A DNA stretch of 64,000 nt, from contig NC_065574.1 of the NCBI RefSeq assembly GCF_937616625.2, forward strand, positions 27,592,501-27,656,500, read 5' to 3'. Shown here piece after piece: positions 35,539 to 49,410 of this stretch. Source of the stretch: Mercurialis annua (lineage: Eukaryota; Streptophyta; Magnoliopsida; Malpighiales; Euphorbiaceae). The notes under the pieces were generated by a model. The model was not told where the DNA came from. It searched no databases and saw nothing but the letters and a program-made list of their open reading frames with translations. Positions within the stretch are counted from its first letter, which is position 1. Every line of letters begins with the position of its first letter. Position numbers and translations under genes: made by a program.

Positions 35539-38500
35539 TCATGTCTCTTTAACGCGTTGTTCCGATTATCTAAGTATGGTTAGGTTATATTATGCAAAGA
35601 GTGTGTAAAAAGTGACGCTAGATTAGTATGCCACGTCTCAAGTCTCTTTAACGCGTCGTTTTGATTACCTAACCATCGTTAGGTTATATTACGCAAAGTG
35701 TGCGTAAAAAGTGACGCTTGATTAGTATGTCGCATTTCAAGTCTCTTTAACGCGTCGTTCTGAACACCTAAGCATGGTTAGGTTATATTACAGAAAGTGT
35801 GCGTGAAAAGTGACGCTAGATAAGTATGTCGCGTCTAAAGTCTCTTTAAGGCATTGTTTCATTAACATTCTTATTTCGCGTCACAATTCTATCTAACGCA
35901 TTGTTCTAATTAACTAAGCATGGTTAGTTTATATTAGGCAAACTGTGCGTGAAAAGTGAAATAGATTAGTATGTCGCGTCTCAAGTCTTTTTGACGCGTA
36001 GTTCCGATTACCTAAGCATGGTTAGGTTAAATTACGCAAAAAGTGCAGAAAAAGTGATGCTAGATTGGTATGTCGCGTCTCAAGTCTCCTTATCGCGTCT
36101 CAAGTCTTTTTAACGTGTCGTTCCGATTACCTAAGCATGGTTAGGTTATATTCCGCAAAGTCTGCGTTAATAGTGACAATAGATTAGTATGTCGCGGCTC
36201 ATGTCTCTTTAACGCGTCGTTTCGATTACCTAAGCATATAGAGAAAAGTGACGCTAGATTAGTATGTCGCGTCACAAGTCTCTCTAACACGTCGTCCCGA
36301 TTACCTAAGCATGGTTTGGTTATATTACGCAAAGTGTACGTTAAAAGTGACATTAGATTACTATGTCGCGTCACAAGTTTCTTTAACGCGTCGTTCCGAT
36401 TACCTTAAGCGTGGTTAGGTTATATTACGCAAAGTGTGCGTGAAACGTGAATTTAGATTAGTATGTCGTGTATCAAGTCTCTTTAACGCGTCTTTACCAT
36501 GCTTAAGTCGCATCACAAGTCTCTCTAACGCGTCGTTCCGATTACTTAAGCATGGTTAGTTTATATTATGGAAAGTGTGCATTAAAAGTGAAGCTAGATA
36601 ACTTTGTCGCGTCACAAGTGTCTCTAACGCGTCGTTCCGATTACCTAATCATGGCTAGGTTATATTACACACAAAGTGTGCGTTATAATTTACGGTAGAG
36701 TACTATGTTGCCTCACAAATCACTTAAACGCGTCGTTCCGATTACCTAAGCATGGTTAGGTTATATTACGTAAAATGTTCGTGAAAAGAGACGCTAGTTT
36801 AGTATGTTGCGTCTCAAGTCTCTTTAACGCGTTGTTCCGATTAACTAAGCATGGTTAGGTTATATTACGCAAAGTGTGCGTGAAAAGTGACAGTAGATTA
36901 GTTTGTCGCGTCTCAATTCTCTTTAACGCATTGTTTTGATTACATAAGCATGGTTACGTTATATTACGCAAAGTGTGCGTAAAAAGCGACGCTAGATTAG
37001 TATGTCGCGCCTCAAGTCTCTTTAACGCGTCGTTTTGATTACTATGCTTATGTCGCGTCACAAGTCTCTTTAACGCGTCGTTCCGAAAATCTAAGCATGG
37101 TTAGGTTATATTATCCAAAGTGTGCGTGAAAAGTGACGCTTGATTATTATGTCGCGTCTCATGTCTCTTTAAAGCGTCCGTCCCATTACCTATGCGGTTA
37201 GATTAAATTATGCAAGGTGTCCGTGAAAAAAGACGCTAGATTAGTATGTTGCGTCTAAAGTCTCGTTAAGGGGTCTTTTCATTACCATTCTTACATCGCG
37301 TCACAAGTCTCTCTTACACATCGTTCCAATTACCTAAGCATGGTTAGTTTACAATACTCAAAGTGTGCGAGAAAAGTGAAATAGATTAGTAAGTCGCGTC
37401 TCATGTCTTTTTAACGCGTCGTTTCGATTGCCTAAGGTGTGAGTGAAAAGTGACGCTAGATTAGTATGTGGCGGCTCAAGTCTCTTTAACGCGTTGTTCC
37501 GATTAACTAAGCATGGTTAGGTTATATTACGAAAAGTGTGCGTGAAAAGTGAGGCTAGATTAGTTTGTCGCGTCTCAAGTCTCTTTAACGCGAAGTTTCG
37601 ATTACTTATGTATGGTTAGGTTATATTACGAAAAGCGTGCGTGAAAAGTGACGCTAGATTAGTATGTCGCGTCTCATCTCTCTTTAACGCGTCGTTTTGA
37701 TTACCATGGTTATGTCGCATCACAAGTTTCCCTAACGCATCGTTTCAATTACCTAAGCATTGATAGGTTATATTATGCAAAATGTGCGTGAAAAGTGAAG
37801 CGATATTAGTATGTCGCATCTCAAGTCTCTTTGACGCGTCGTTTCAATTACCATACTTATGTCGCGTCAAAAGTCTCTCTAATAAGTCGTTCCGATTACC
37901 TAAGCATGTATAGGTTATATTATCCAAAGTGTGCGTGAAAAGTGACGCTATATTAGTATGTCGCGTCAGAAGTCTCTCTAACCCGTCTTTCCTATTACCT
38001 AAGCATGGTTCTGCTGTATTACGCAAAGTGTGCGTGAAAAGTGACGCTAGATTAGTATGTCGCGTCTCATGTCTCTTTAACGTGTCCGTCCCATTACATA
38101 TGCGGTTACATTAAATTACGCAAGGTGCCCGTGAAAAATGACGCTAGATTAGTATGTTGCGTCTAAAGTCTCGTTAAGGGGTCGTTTCTTTACCATTCAT
38201 ATGTCGCGTCACAAGTCTCTGTAACGCGTCGTTCCAATTACCTAAGCATGGTTAGTTTACAATACTCAAAGTGTGCGAGAAAAGTGAAATAGATTAGTAA
38301 GTCGCGTCTCATGTCTTTTTAACGCGCCGTGAGTGAAAAGTGACGCTAGATTAGTATGTGGCGGCTCAAGTCTCTTTAACGCGTTGTTCCGATTAACTAA
38401 GCATGGTTAGGTTATATTATGCAAAGTGTGCGTGAAAAATGAGGCTAGATTAGTTTGTCGCGTCTCAATTCTCTTTAACGCGAAATTTTGATTACTTGTG

Positions 38501-41500
38501 TATGGTTAGGTTATATTACGCAAATTGTGCGTGAAAAGTGACGCTAGATTAGTATGTCGCGTCTCATCTCTCTTTAACGCGTCGTTTCGATTACCATGCT
38601 TATGTCGCATCACAAGTCTCTCTAACGCGCCGTTCCAATTACCTAAGCATTGATAGGTTATATTACGCAAAAATGTGCGTGAAAAGTGAAGCGATATTAG
38701 TATGTCGCGTCTTAAGTCTCTTTGACGCGTCGTTTCAATTACCATACTTATGTCGCGTCAAAAGTCTCTCTAACGCGTCTTTCCTATTATCTAAGCATGG
38801 TTAGGTTATATTATCCAAGGTGTGCGTGAAAAGTGACGCAAGATTAGTATGTCGCGTCACAAGTCTCTCTAACGCGTCTTTCCTATTATCTAAGCATGGT
38901 TCGACTATATTACGCAAAATGTGCGTGAAAAGTGACGCTAGATTAGTATGTCGCATCTAAAGTCAATTTAAGGCATCGTTTCATTTGCATTCTTATTTCG
39001 CGTCACAAGTCTCTCTAACGCATCGTTCCAATCACCTAAGCATGGTTAGTTTATACTACGCAAATTGTGTGTGAAAAGTGAAATAGATTAGTATGTCGCG
39101 TCTCAAGTCTTTTTGACGCGTAGTTCCGATTACCTAAGTATGGTTAGGTTAAATTACACAAAGAGTGCGGAAAAAGTGATGCTAGATTAGTATATTGTGT
39201 CTCAATTCTTTTTAACGCGTCATTCCGATTACCTAAGCATGTAACGGTTATATTACGCAAAGTGTGCGTTAAAAGTGACAATAGATTAGTATGTCGCGTT
39301 TTAAGTGTCTTTAACCCGTTGTTTCGAATACCATGCTTATGTCGCGTCACAAGTCTCTCTAACGCGTCGTCCCGATTACCTAAGCAGGGTTTGGTTATAT
39401 TACGCATGAAACATGTCGTTCCGATTATCTAAGCGTGGTTAGGTTATATTACGCAAAGTTTGCGTGAAACGTGACTCTAGATTAGTATATCGCGTCTTAA
39501 GTCTCTTTAACGCGTCGTTTCGATTACCATGCTTAAGTCGCATCACAAGTCTCTCTAACGCGTTGTTCCGATTACCTAAGCATGGTTAGTTTATATTATG
39601 GAAAGTGTGCGTTAAAAGTGCAGCTAGATTACTATGTCGCGTCACAAGTCTCTTTAACGCATCATACCGATTACCTAAGCATGGTTAGGTTATATTACGC
39701 AAATTGTGCGTGAAAAGTGACCCTAGATTAGTATGTCGCGTCTCAAGTCTCTATAACGCGTCGTTTCGATTACCATGCTTATGTTGCGTCACAAGTCTCT
39801 CTAACGCGTCGTTCCGATTACCTTATCATGGTTAGGTTATATTATGCAAAGTGTGTGTTAAAATTTACGGTAAAGTATTACGTCGCGTCACAAGTCACTC
39901 AACGCGTCGTTCTGATTACCTAAGCTTGGTTAGGTTATATTACGCAAAGTGTGCGTGAAAAGTGACGCTAGATTAGTATGTTGCGTCTCAAGTCTCTTTA
40001 ACGCCTTGTTCCGATTAACTAAGCATGGTTAGGCTGTTATATTACGCAAAGTGTCCGTGAAAAGTGACGGTAGATTAGTTTGTCACGTCTCAAGTCTTTT
40101 TAACTCGTTGTTTTGATTATATAAGCATGGTTAAGTTATATTACACAAAGTGTGCGTGAAAAGTAACGCTAGATTAGTATGTCGCGCCTAAACTCTCCTT
40201 AACGAGTCGTTTTGATTACCATGCTTATGTCGCGTCACAAGTCTCTCTAACGCGTCGTTCCATTTACATAAGAATTCTTAGGTTATATTACGCAAGATGT
40301 GCGTGAAAAGTGACTCTAGATTAGTATGTCGCGTCTCAAGTCTCTTTAACGCATCGTTTTGATTACCATGCTTATGTCGTGCCACTAGTCTCTCTAACGC
40401 GTCGTTCTGATTACCTTGGCATGGTTAGGTTATATTACGCAAAGTGTGCGTGAAAAGTGACGCTAGATTAGTACGACGCGTCTCAAGTCTTTTTTACGCG
40501 TCGTTCCAATTACAGAAGCACGGTTAGGTTAGGTTACGCAAAGCGTGCGTCAGAAGTGACGATAGATTAGTATGTCGCGTCTCAAATCTCTTTAACTCGT
40601 CGTTCCGAATACGTAAGCATCATTAGGTTATACTACGCAAAGTGTGCGTAAAAAGTTACAATAGATTATTATGTCGCGTCTCAAGTCTCTTTAACGCGTC
40701 TATTTGATTACTATGCTTATGTCGTGTCACAAGTCTCTTAAACGCGTCGTTCCGAACACATAAGCATGGTTAGGTTACATTACACAACGTATGCGTGAAA
40801 AGTGATGTTAGATTAGTATGTTGTATCTCAAGTCTCTTTAACGCGTTGTTCCGATTAACTAAGCATGGTTTTATTACGCATAGTGTGCGTGAAAAGTGAC
40901 GCTAGATTAGTTTGTCGCGTCTCAAGTCTCTTTAACGCGTCGTTTCGATTACTTATGCATGGTTAGGTTATGCTACGCAAAGTGTGCGTGAAAAGTGACG
41001 CTAGATTAGTATGTCGCGTCTCATCTCTCTTTAACGCGTCGTTTCGATTGCCATGCTTATGTCGCGTCACAAGTCTCTCTAACGCGTCGTTCCAATTACC
41101 TAAGCATTGATAGGTTATATTAAGCAAAATGTGCGTGAAAAGTGAAGCGAGATTAGTATGTCGCGTCTCAAGTCTCTTTGACGCGTTGTTTTAATTACCA
41201 TGCTTATGTCGCGTCACAAGTCTCTCTAACAAGTCGTTCCGATTACCTAAGCATGGTTAGGTTATATTACGAAAAGTGTGCGTGATAAGTGATGCTAGTA
41301 TAGTATGTCGAGTCTCAAGTCTCTTTAACGCGTCGTTTGGATTACCATGCTTATGTTGCGTCACAATTCTCTCTAACGCGTCTTTCTGATTACCTAAGCA
41401 TGGTTAGTTTATATTATGAAAAGTGTGCATTAAAAGTGAAGCTAGATTACAATGTCGCGTCATAAGTCTTTTTAAATGCCTCGTTCTTATTACTTAAGCA

Positions 41501-42908
41501 TGGCTAGGTTATATTACGCAAAGTGTGCGTGAAAAGTGATGGTAGATTAGCATATCGCGTCTCCAGTCTCTTTAAAACGTCGGTTCGATTACCATGATTA
41601 TGTCGCGTCACAAGTCTCTCTATCGCCTCGTTCCGAGTGTGCGTGAAAAGCGACAGTAGACTAGTATGTCATCTCTCAAGTCTCTTTAATGCGTCGTTTC
41701 GATTACCATGCTTATATCGCGTCGCAAGTCTCTTAAACGCGTCGTTCCGATTATCTAACCATGGGTTATATTACGCAAAGTGCGCGTGAAAAGTGATGAT
41801 AGATTATAGTATGTCGTGTCTCAAGTTTCATTAACGCGTCGTTTCGATTAACTAATAATGATTAGGTTATATTATGCAAAATGTGCATAAAAAGTGATGC
41901 TAGTTTAGTATGTGGCATCTCAAGTCTCATTTATGCGTCGTTTCGAATACCTAAGCATAGTTAGGTTATATTACACAAAGTGTGCGAGAAAAGTGACGGT
42001 AGATTAGTATGCCGTGTCTCAAGTGTCTTTACCGCGTCGTTTCAATTACCAAGCTTATGTCGCGTCACAAGTCTTACTAACGCGCCGTTTCGATAACCTA
42101 AGCATGCTTAGGTTATATTACGCAAAGTGTGCGTGAAAAGTGACGTTAGATTAGTATGTCGCGTCTCAAGTCTCTTTAACGCGTCGTTTTGATTACCATG
42201 TTTATGTCGCGTCAAAAGTCTCTCTATCGCGTCGTTCCGATTACCTAAGCATGGTTAGGTTATATTACGCAAATGGTGCATAAAAAGGGACGCTAGATTA
42301 CTTTGTCGAGTAACAAGTTTCTTTAACGCGTCATTTAGATATCCATGCTTATGTCGCGTCACGAGTTTCTCTAACGCGTCGTTCCGATTACCTAAGCATG
42401 GTTATGTTATATAATGGAAAGTGTGCGTTTAAAGTGAAGCTAGATTACTAATTCGCGTCACAAGTCTCTTTAACGCATCGTTCGATTACCTAAGCATAGT
42501 TAGGTTATATTACGCAAAGTGTGCGTGAAAAGTGACTCTATATTAGTATGTCGTGTCAAGAGTCTCTCTAACGCGTTGTTCCGATTACCTAAGCATGGTT
42601 AGGTTATATTATGCAAAGTGTACGTGAAAAGTGTGCGTGAAAATTTACGCTAGATTAGTATGTCGTGTCTCAAGTCTCTTTAACGCTTCGTTTCAATAAC
42701 CATGCTTATTTCGCGTCACAAGTCTCACTAACGCGTTGTTTCGATTACCATGCTTATGTCGCCTCACAAGTCTCTTTAGTGCATCATTCCGATTACCTAA
42801 GCATGGTTAGGTTATATTACGCAAAATGTGCGTGAAAAGTGACGCTAGATTAGTATGTCGTATCTTTAGTCTCTTTAACGCGTCATTCGGTTACCTAAGC
42901 ATGGTTAG
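35518..42908 (+). repeat. Satellite array block 5, forward orientation
   Basis: Forward array of 7.4 kb with 99-bp, 147-bp and degenerate units. It includes a tandem duplication of about 900 bp (listed separately). Some stretches, such as 40,850-41,260, look like further diverged copies of that unit. No gene is seen. Confidence 0.96.
37110..38930 (+). repeat. Tandem duplication with about 900-bp period
   Basis: The private string GTCCGTCCCATTAC occurs at 37,176 and 38,084 (offset 908). The rare GTATGTGGCGGCTCAAG and CTAACCCGTCTTTCCTATTA (or CTAACGCGTCTTTCCTATTA) variants follow in the same order in both copies. Small indels bring the offset to about 890 near the end. Confidence 0.82.
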
Positions 42909-42924
42909 CCTAAGCATGCTTAGG
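42909..42924. other. Satellite orientation switch 5 with 16-bp perfect palindrome
   Basis: CCTAAGCATGCTTAGG, a perfect palindrome, lies where forward monomers (ending GCATGGTTAG) meet reverse ones. Ordinary monomers carry a near-palindromic form of the same site, and perfect versions occur elsewhere without a switch (for example near 42,104 and 51,527). Confidence 0.85.
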
Positions 42925-45900
42925 TAATCGGAACAACGCGTTAGAGAGACTTGAGACGCGACATACTAATCTAGCGTCACTTTTCACGCACACAATGCAT
43001 AATATAACCTAAACATGATTATGTAATCGGAACGACGAGTAAAAGAGACTTATGATGGGATATACTAATCTAGCGTCACTTTTCACTCACACTTTGCGTA
43101 ACATAACCTAACCATGCTTAGGTAATCGGAACGACGTCTTAAAAAAGACTTGTGATGCAACATATTAATCTAGCGGCACTTTTAACGCACACTTTCCATA
43201 ATATAACCTAACCATGCTTTGGTAATCGGAACAACGCGTTAGAGAGATTTGTGACGCGCAAAAGCATGGTAATCAAAACGACCCATTAAAGAGACTTGAG
43301 ATGCGACATTAATCTAGCGTCACTTTTCACACACACTTTGCGTAATATAACCTAACCATGCTTAGGTAATCGGACTGACACGTTAAAGAGACTTGAGAGG
43401 CGACATACTAATCTAGCGTCACTTTTCATGCACACTTTGCGTAATATAACCTAACCATTCTTAGGTAATAGGATCGACGCGTTAAAGAGAGTTGTGACGG
43501 CACATACTAATCTAGTGTCACTTTTAACGCACACTTTGCGCAATATAACCTAACCATTCTTAGGTAATTGGAACGACGCGTTAGAGAGAATTGTGACCTT
43601 GCAATAAGCATGGTAATTGAAACGACGCGTTAAAGAGACTTGACATGCGACATTCTAATCTAGCGTCACTTTTCATGCACACATTGCATAATATAGCCTA
43701 ACCATGATTAGGTAATCGGAACGACGCGTTAGAGAGACTTGTGACGCGACATAAACATGGTAATCGAAACGACGCATTATAGAGATTTGAGACGCGGAAT
43801 ATTAATCTAACGTCACTTTTCAAGCAGACTTTGCGTAAGATAACCTAACCATACTTAGGTAATCAAAACGACGAGTAAAAGAGACTTGTGATGCGACATA
43901 ATAATCTAGCATCACTTTTAACGCACACTTTCCTTAATATAACCTAACCATGCTTAGGTAATCGGAACGACGCGTTAGAGAGACTTGTGACGCGACATAA
44001 GCTTGGTAATCGAAACAACGCATTAAAGAGACTTGAGACGCGACATATTAATCTAGCGTCACTTTTCACACTCACTTTGTGTAATATAACCTAACCATGA
44101 TTAGGTAATCGGAACGACGCGCTAAAGAGACTTGTGAGGCAACATACTAATCTAACTTCACTTTTCTCGCACACTTAGCTTAATATAACTTAACCATGCT
44201 TAGGTCCGAACGACGCATTAAAGAGACTTGAGAGGCGACATACTAATCTAGCGTTACTTTTCACTCACACTTTGCGTAATATAACCTAACCATGCTTAGG
44301 TAATCAGAACGACGCGTCAAAGAGACTTGTGATGTCACATATTAATGTAGCGTCACTTTTAACGCATCCTTTCCGTAATATAACCTAACCATGCTTAGGT
44401 AATTGGAATGACGCATTAGAGAGACTTGTGACGCGACATAAGCATGGTAATCGAAACGAAGCATCAAAGAGACTTGAGACGCGACATTATAATCTAGCAT
44501 CACTTTTCACGCACACTTTGCGTAATATAACCTTACCATGCTTAGGTAATCAGAACGACACGTTAAAGAGACTTTTGACGCGACATACTAACCTAGCGTC
44601 ACTTTTCACACACACTTTGCGTAATATAACCGAACCATGCTTAGGTAATCGGATGCACAATTTGCGTAATATAACCTAACCATGCTTCGGTAATCGGAAC
44701 GATGGGTTAGAGACACTTGTGACGCTATCGAAACGACGCGTTAGAGAGACTTGTGACGCGACATAATCATGGTAAGCGAAACAACGCATTAAAGAGACTT
44801 GAGACGCGACATATTAATCTAGCGTCACTTGTCACGCACACTTTGCGTAATATAACCTAACCATGCTTAGGTAATCGGAACGACGCGTTAAAGAGACTTG
44901 AGACGCGACATACTAATCTATAGTTACTTTTCACGCACAGTTTGCATAATATAACCTAACCATGCTTAGGTAATCAGAACGACGTGTTAAAGAGACTTGT
45001 GAAGCAACATATTAATGTAGCGTCGCTTTTAACGCACACTTTCCGTAATATAACCTAACCATGCTTAGGCAATCGAAATGACGCGTTAGAGAGACTTGTA
45101 ACGCGACATAAGCATGGTAATCAAAACGAAGCATTAAAGAGACTTGAAACGCGACATTATAATCTAGCGTCCTTTTTCACTCACACTTTGCGTAATATAA
45201 CCTAACCATGCTTAGGTAATCGGAACAACGTGTTAAAAAGACTTGGGATGCGACATATTAATCTAGCGTCACTTTTAACGCACACTTTCCATAATATAAC
45301 CTAACCATGCTTAGGTAATCGGAACGACGCGTTAGAGAGATTCGTGACGCGCATAATCATGGTAATCAAAACGACGCATTAAAGAGACTTGAGACGCGAC
45401 ATTAATCTCGCGTCACTTTTCACGCACACTTTGCGTAATATAACCTAACCATGCTTAGGTAATAGGACTGACACGGTTAAGAGACTCGAGACGCGACATA
45501 CTAATCTAGCGTCACTTTTCACGCACACTTTGCGTAATATAACCTAACCATGCTTAGGTAATCCGAACGTCGCGTTAAAGAGACTTGAGACACTACATAC
45601 TAATCTAGCGTTACTTTGCACGCACCATTTGCGTATTATAACCTAACCATGCTTAGGTAATCGGAACATCACGTTTGAGAGACTTGTGACGCGACATAAG
45701 CATGGTAATCGAAAACGATGCATTAAAGAGACTTGAGACGCGACATACAAATCGAGCGTCACTTTTCAAGCACACTTTGCGTAATGTAACCTTTCCATGC
45801 TTAGGTAATCGGAACGACGCGTTAAAGAGACTCGAGAAGCGACATACTAATCTAGCGTCACTTTTCACGCACACTTTGCGTAATATATAACCTTAACCAT

Positions 45901-47025
45901 GCTTAGGTAATCGGAACGACGCGTTAAAAAGACTTGTGACATCGACATACTAATTTAGAGTCATTTTCATGCACACTTTGCGTAATATAACCTAACCATG
46001 CTTCGGTAATCGGAACAACGCGTTAGAGAGACTTGGGACGCTATCGAAACGACGCATTATAGAGACTTGAGATGCGACATACTAATCTAGCGTCACTTTT
46101 CACGCACGCTTTGCGTAATATAACCTAACCATGCTTAGATAATTGGAACGATGCTATAAAGAGACTTGTGGCATGACATACTAATCTAGCATCACTTTTT
46201 ATGCACACTTTGCGTAATATAACTAACCATGCTTAGTTAATCAAAACGACGCGCTAAAGAGAGTTGATACGCGACATAGTAATATAGCGTCATTTTTCAC
46301 GCACACTTTGCGTAATATAACCTAACCATGCTTAGGTAATCGGAACGACGCAATAGAGAGACTTGTGACGCGGCATAAGCATAGTAATCGAAACGACGCG
46401 TTAAATAGACTTTAGACGCAACATATCTAGCGTCACTTTTCACGCACACATTGCATAATATAGCCTAAACATGCTTAGGTAATCGGAACGACGCGTTAGA
46501 GATATTTGTGACGCGCATAAGCATGGTAATCAAAACGACGCATTAAAGAGACTTGAGACATGACATATTAATATAGCGTCACTTTTCACGCACACTTTGC
46601 GTAATATAACCTAACCATGCTTAGGTAATCCGAACGACGCGTTAAAGAGACTTGAGACGCTACATACTAATCTAGCGTTACTTTGCACGCACACTTTGCG
46701 TAATATAACCTAACCATGCATAGGTAATCAGAACAACGTGTCTAAGAGACTTGTGACGCGACAAAAGCATGGTAATCGAAAACGATGCAATTAAGAGACT
46801 TGAGACGCGATATATTAATAAAGCGTCACTTTTCACGCACACTTTGCGTAATATAACCTAACCATGCTTAGGTAATCCGAACAACGTGTTTGAGGGACTT
46901 GTGACGCGACATAAGCATGGTAATAAAAAACGATGCATTAAAGAGACTTGAGACGCGACAAACAAATCAAGCGTCACTTTTCACGCACACTTTGCGTAAT
47001 ATAACCTAGCCATGATTAGGTAATC

Positions 47026-49410
47026 GGACTGACACGTTAAAGAGACTCGAGACGCGACATACTAATCTAGCGTCACTTTTTACGCACACTTTGAATAATA
47101 TAACCTAACTATGCTTAGGTAATCGGAACGACGTGTTAAAGAGACTGGTGACGCGACGTACTAATCTAGCTTCACTTTTCACGCACATTTTGCGTAATAT
47201 AACCTAACCATGCCTAGGTAATCGGAACAACACGTTTGAGAGACTTGTGACGCGACATAAGCATGGTAATCGAAAACGATGCATTAAAGAGACTTGAGTC
47301 GTGACATACAAATCCAGCGTAACTTTTCATGCACACTTTGCGTAATATAACCTAACCATGCTTAGGTAATCGGATCGACGCGTTAAAGAGACTTGTGACG
47401 GGACATACTAATCTAGCGTCACTTTTAACGCACACTTTGCGTAATATAACGTAACCATGCTTAGGTAATCGGAACGACGAAATAGAGAGACTTGTGTCGC
47501 GACATAAGCATGGTAATCGAAACAACGCGTTAAATAGACTTTAGATGCAACATTCTAATCTAGCGTCACTTTTCACGCACACATTGCATAATATAGCCTA
47601 AACATGCTTAGGTAATCGAAAAACGCGTTAGACAGACTTGTGACGCGATATAGTAATCTAGCATAACTTTTCAAGCACACTTTGCATAATATAACCTAAC
47701 CATGCTTAGGTAATCCGAACAACGTGTTTGAGAGACTTGTGACGCGACATAAGCATGGTAATTAAAAACGATGCATTAAAGAGTCTTGAGACGCGACATA
47801 CAATTCAAGCGTCACTTTTCACGCACACTTTGCGTAATATAACCTAACCATGCTTAGGTAATCGGACTGACACGTTAAAGAGACTCGAGACGCGACATAC
47901 TAATCTAGCGTCACTTTTTACGCACACTCTGCGTAATATAACCTAACCATGCTTTGGTAATCGGAACGACGTTTTAAAGAGACTGGTGACGCGACCTACT
48001 AATCTAGATTCACTTTTCATGCACATTTTGCATAATATAACCTAACCATGCTTAGGTAATCCGAACAACATGTTTGAGAGACTTGTGACGCGACATAAGC
48101 ATGGTAATTAAAAACGATGCATTAAAGAGACTTGAGACGCGACATACAATTCAAGCGTCACATTTCACGCACACTTTGCGTAATATAACCTAACCATGAT
48201 TAGGTAATCGGACTGATACGTTAAAGAGACTCGAGACGCGACATACTAATCTAGCGTCACTTTTTACGCACACTTTGCGTAATATAACTTAACTATGCTT
48301 AGGTAATCGGAACGACGTGTTAAAGAGACTGGTGACGCGACGTACTAATCTAGCTTCACTTTTCACGCACATTTTGCGTAATATAACTTAACCATGCCTA
48401 GGTAATCGGACAACGCGTTTGAGAGACTTGTGACGCGACATAAGCATGGTAATCGAAGACGATGCATTAAAGAGACTTGAGTCGTGACATACAAATCGAG
48501 CGTAACGTTTCATGCAGACTTTCTGTAATATAACCTAACCATGCTTAGGTAATCGGATCGACGCGTTAAAGAGACTTGTGACAGGACATACTAATCTAGC
48601 GTCACTTTTAACGCACACTTTGCGTAATATAACCTAACCATGCTTAGGTAATCGGAACGACGAAATAGAGAGACTTGTGTCGCGACATAAGCATGGTAAT
48701 CGAAACAACGCGTTAAATAGACTTTAGATGCAACATTCTAATCTAGCTTCACTTTTCACGCACACATTGCATAATATAGCCTAAACATGCTTAGGTAATC
48801 GAAACTACGCGTTAGAGAGACTTGTGACGCGATATAGTAATCTAGCGTCACTATTCACACACACTTTGCATAATATAACCTAACCATGCTTAGGTAATCC
48901 GAACAACGTGTTTGAGAGATTTGTGATGCGACATAAGCATCGTAATAAAAAACGATGCATTAAAGAGACTTGAGAAGCGACATACAATTCAAGCGTCACT
49001 TTTCACGCACATTTTGCGTAATATAACCTAATCATGCTTAGGTAATCGGACTGACACGTTAAAGAGACTCGAGACGCGACATACTAATCTAGCGTCAATT
49101 TTTACGCACACTTTGCGTAATATAACCTAACCAATATTAGGTAATCGGAACGACGTTTTAAAGAGACTGGTGACGCGACGTACTAATCTAGATTCACTTT
49201 TCACGCACACTTTGCATAATATAACCTAACCATGCCTAGGTAATCGGAACAACGCGTTTGAGAGACTTGTGACGCGACATAAGCATGGTAATCGAAAACG
49301 ATGCATTAAAGAGACTTGAGACACGACATACAAATCGAGCGTAACTTTTCATGCACACTTTGCGTAATTTAACCTAACCATGCTTAGGTAATCGAATCGA
49401 CTCGTTAAAG
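47026..49410 (-). repeat. Higher-order repeat, 1,184-bp period
   Basis: The variant AGAGACTCGA occurs at 47,041 and 48,225, and again at 47,879 and 49,063. Each pair is exactly 1,184 bp apart, equal to about twelve 99-bp units. The variant GGAACGACGAAATAGAGAGA recurs at 47,471 and 48,654 (1,183 bp). Two consecutive copies are visible. Confidence 0.9.

Noticed and set aside
7524..42924. The five orientation switches as pure assembly errors
   Set aside because: This cannot be excluded from sequence alone, but the switches have defined junctions, shared inverted blocks and in one case a perfect hairpin, so they are reported as real with the read check stated.
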